Positions 63,000-64,000 of a stretch of DNA of 64,000 nucleotides are shown here, piece by piece. Location of the stretch: NCBI GenBank assembly GCA_021796215.1, contig JAJYOK010000015.1:1-64000 (forward strand), read 5' to 3'. The translations under genes and the position numbers were made by a program. The notes under the pieces are model-generated. The model was not told where the DNA came from. It made no database searches and worked only from the letters and a program-made list of their open reading frames with translations. How positions within the stretch are numbered: the first letter of the stretch is position 1; the number at the start of each line of letters is the position of its first letter. The stretch comes from Bacteroidota bacterium. Its GTDB lineage: Bacteria; Bacteroidota; Ignavibacteria; UBA10030; UBA8401.

Positions 63000-63500
63000 T
63001 TACGACGGCGAAAATTTCGGATTCACCGGAATCATCGTTACAACAATCGGATCAAGATTCACATTCCCGATAACAAGACGTTGAATCGTTACCGTGATCT
63101 GCTCACCTGCAATGCGATACCACGGATGTTCTTCAGCATTTGTGTCTCTTCCGTTCAATGTCATTTCGTACGAATCTCCCGGAAGAACAACGATGTACGG
63201 CAACGACAAAAACTTGCCGTTGTATTCATAGTGAACATTTTCCGATTTCACGCTGACCGAGGCGAGTCTCAAATCGAGTGTGTCGTTGCTGTTGTTTTCA
63301 AAATCAAGAGAGATCGTCGTTTCGATTCTGTCGGTTACCTTATATTGCGCTTCGCAGATAATTGTAAAATGATGCTGCACATCCCTGTACGTATATTTTC
63401 TGCAATTGCAGTTATCGTTCTTTATAAGATAAATATACGATTGATTGCAGGAACTCAGCAGCAATGTGCCTGCGAGAATAATATAGCGGACTCCTCTCAT
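63000..63500 (-). CDS. Hypothetical lipoprotein
   Basis: 166 aa with lipobox LLSSC (Cys18). The mature part has an early Cys pair (NDNCNCRKYTY) and a strand-rich body (TISLDFENNSNDTLDLRLAS) like a small immunoglobulin-type fold. The start overlaps the adenosine deaminase stop by 4 bp. No family recognised. Confidence 0.78.
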   Translation of the reverse strand: MRGVRYIILAGTLLLSSCNQSYIYLIKNDNCNCRKYTYRDVQHHFTIICEAQYKVTDRIETTISLDFENNSNDTLDLRLASVSVKSENVHYEYNGKFLSLPYIVVLPGDSYEMTLNGRDTNAEEHPWYRIAGEQITVTIQRLVIGNVNLDPIVVTMIPVNPKFSPS

Positions 63501-64000
63501 TTCGCTTTTTGATGCTCTCGCGCTTTCACAAAGCCCGGTTTCAAAACATCGTAGATAATTCTGATGCGTTCTTTGTACGGAACGAATGCGCTCTTCATCG
63601 CATTGATCGTAATTTTTTCAAGATCGTCAAGCTTCAATCCGAAATGCTCGGCAGCAGCCTGATATTCATCTGACAAAGTGATGCCGCTCATCAGCCGATC
63701 ATCGGTATTAAGTGTTACGCGGAATTTATAGCGGTACAAAATTCCGAACGGATGTTCAGCGATCGTTTTCACGGCGCCCGTATGCACGTTACTTGTTAAA
63801 CAAATTTCAAGCGGAATGCGTTTATCAAGAACATACTGTGCCAGCGTGCCCATGCTCAAGACTTCTCCGTCTTTTATCCGCATATCTTCGGTCAGCCGCG
63901 TGGCATGTCCGATGCGGTGTGCACCGCACCATTGTATCGCTTGCCAGATGGATTCTTTGCCAAACGCTTCCCCGGCATGAATTGTAATGTTAAAATTTTC
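63497..64000 (-). CDS. add: Adenosine deaminase, C-terminal part (cut by window edge)
   Basis: The frame is open to the window end, so the gene begins beyond 64000. Visible parts are the active-site ITIHAGEAFGKESIWQAI (catalytic Glu in HAGE), CGAHRIGHATRL, PLEICLTSNVHTGAV, and VTLNTDDRLMSGITLSDEY with the metal-linked Asp pair. It ends normally with a basic tail. It deaminates adenosine to inosine. The ATG at 63883 is internal, not the start. Confidence 0.95.
   Translation of the reverse strand, partial: ENFNITIHAGEAFGKESIWQAIQWCGAHRIGHATRLTEDMRIKDGEVLSMGTLAQYVLDKRIPLEICLTSNVHTGAVKTIAEHPFGILYRYKFRVTLNTDDRLMSGITLSDEYQAAAEHFGLKLDDLEKITINAMKSAFVPYKERIRIIYDVLKPGFVKAREHQKAK

Noticed and set aside
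63497-63883. Adenosine deaminase fragment starting at ATG 63883
   Set aside because: The frame is open to the window edge and includes the HAGE active site, so this ATG is internal.
1-64000. CRISPR arrays, prophage, toxin-antitoxin or restriction systems
   Set aside because: No regularly spaced repeats and no matching genes on either strand.

Overview
The window looks like a chromosomal segment of a Gram-negative bacterium of the FCB group, most likely the Ignavibacteriota/Chlorobiota side of Bacteroidota. Three things support this. Two secreted proteins end in the type IX secretion sorting domain with an NYPNPFNP motif and a C-terminal RMVLLR. There is a complete LPS-export/Kdo block. Lipoproteins, outer-membrane barrels and exported enzymes are numerous. 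Assignment below phylum rank is inference. No phage, plasmid, CRISPR or rRNA genes were seen.

Layout. 0.1-6 kb: isoaspartyl peptidase, a decayed glycosidase tail, an FN3-WD40 surface protein, a lipoprotein and an EthD protein. 6-16.3 kb: nitrogen control, with GlnE adenylyltransferase, then on the other strand a PII - outer-membrane barrel - Amt - small membrane protein operon, and between them a DUF2723 glycosyltransferase-like protein and an M49-like peptidase. 16.4-25.9 kb: dGTPase, a metallophosphoesterase/PQQ-propeller protein with an alpha/beta hydrolase, an ECF sigma factor with a membrane partner, an HtrA-like protease and EttA. 25.9-31.4 kb: an anion-type ABC transporter (fused double permease plus ATPase) and two c-type cytochromes. 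31.8-38.5 kb: lipoproteins and T9SS cargo (M4 peptidase, S1/P1 nuclease), with a ~217 bp direct repeat flanking the M4 module. 38.4-46.3 kb: TyrA, DAHP synthase, lptB, ostA/lptA, lptC, kdsD, an unknown zinc-ribbon protein and kdsA. 46.4-54.8 kb: amidase, tRNA-Ala, a cyclic-nucleotide domain protein with a K+ channel, M23 peptidase, FAH protein, MerR regulator and tRNA-Pro. 54.8-64 kb: L,D-transpeptidase, penicillin acylase, pyruvate kinase, glycogen phosphorylase, SixA, an ArsC-like protein, a lipoprotein and a truncated adenosine deaminase.

The most unusual structure is at the tRNA genes. tRNA-Pro(GGG) is intact, but a 353 bp unit encoding an 89-aa GIY-YIG nuclease separates it from a displaced copy of its own 3' part. 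The nuclease stop codon lies inside that displaced copy, and the copy is further split by a 22-nt hairpin. tRNA-Ala(CGC), 6 kb away, is likewise followed by a displaced 31-nt copy of its 3' end at 103 bp. This suggests a small tRNA-targeting element with a nuclease and possibly a non-autonomous relative.

The second theme is an abundance of palindromic repeats. Several lie between genes, and several sit in frame inside coding sequences (htrA twice, tyrA, probably glnE and a lipoprotein signal peptide), comparable in principle to the palindromic elements inside Rickettsia genes.
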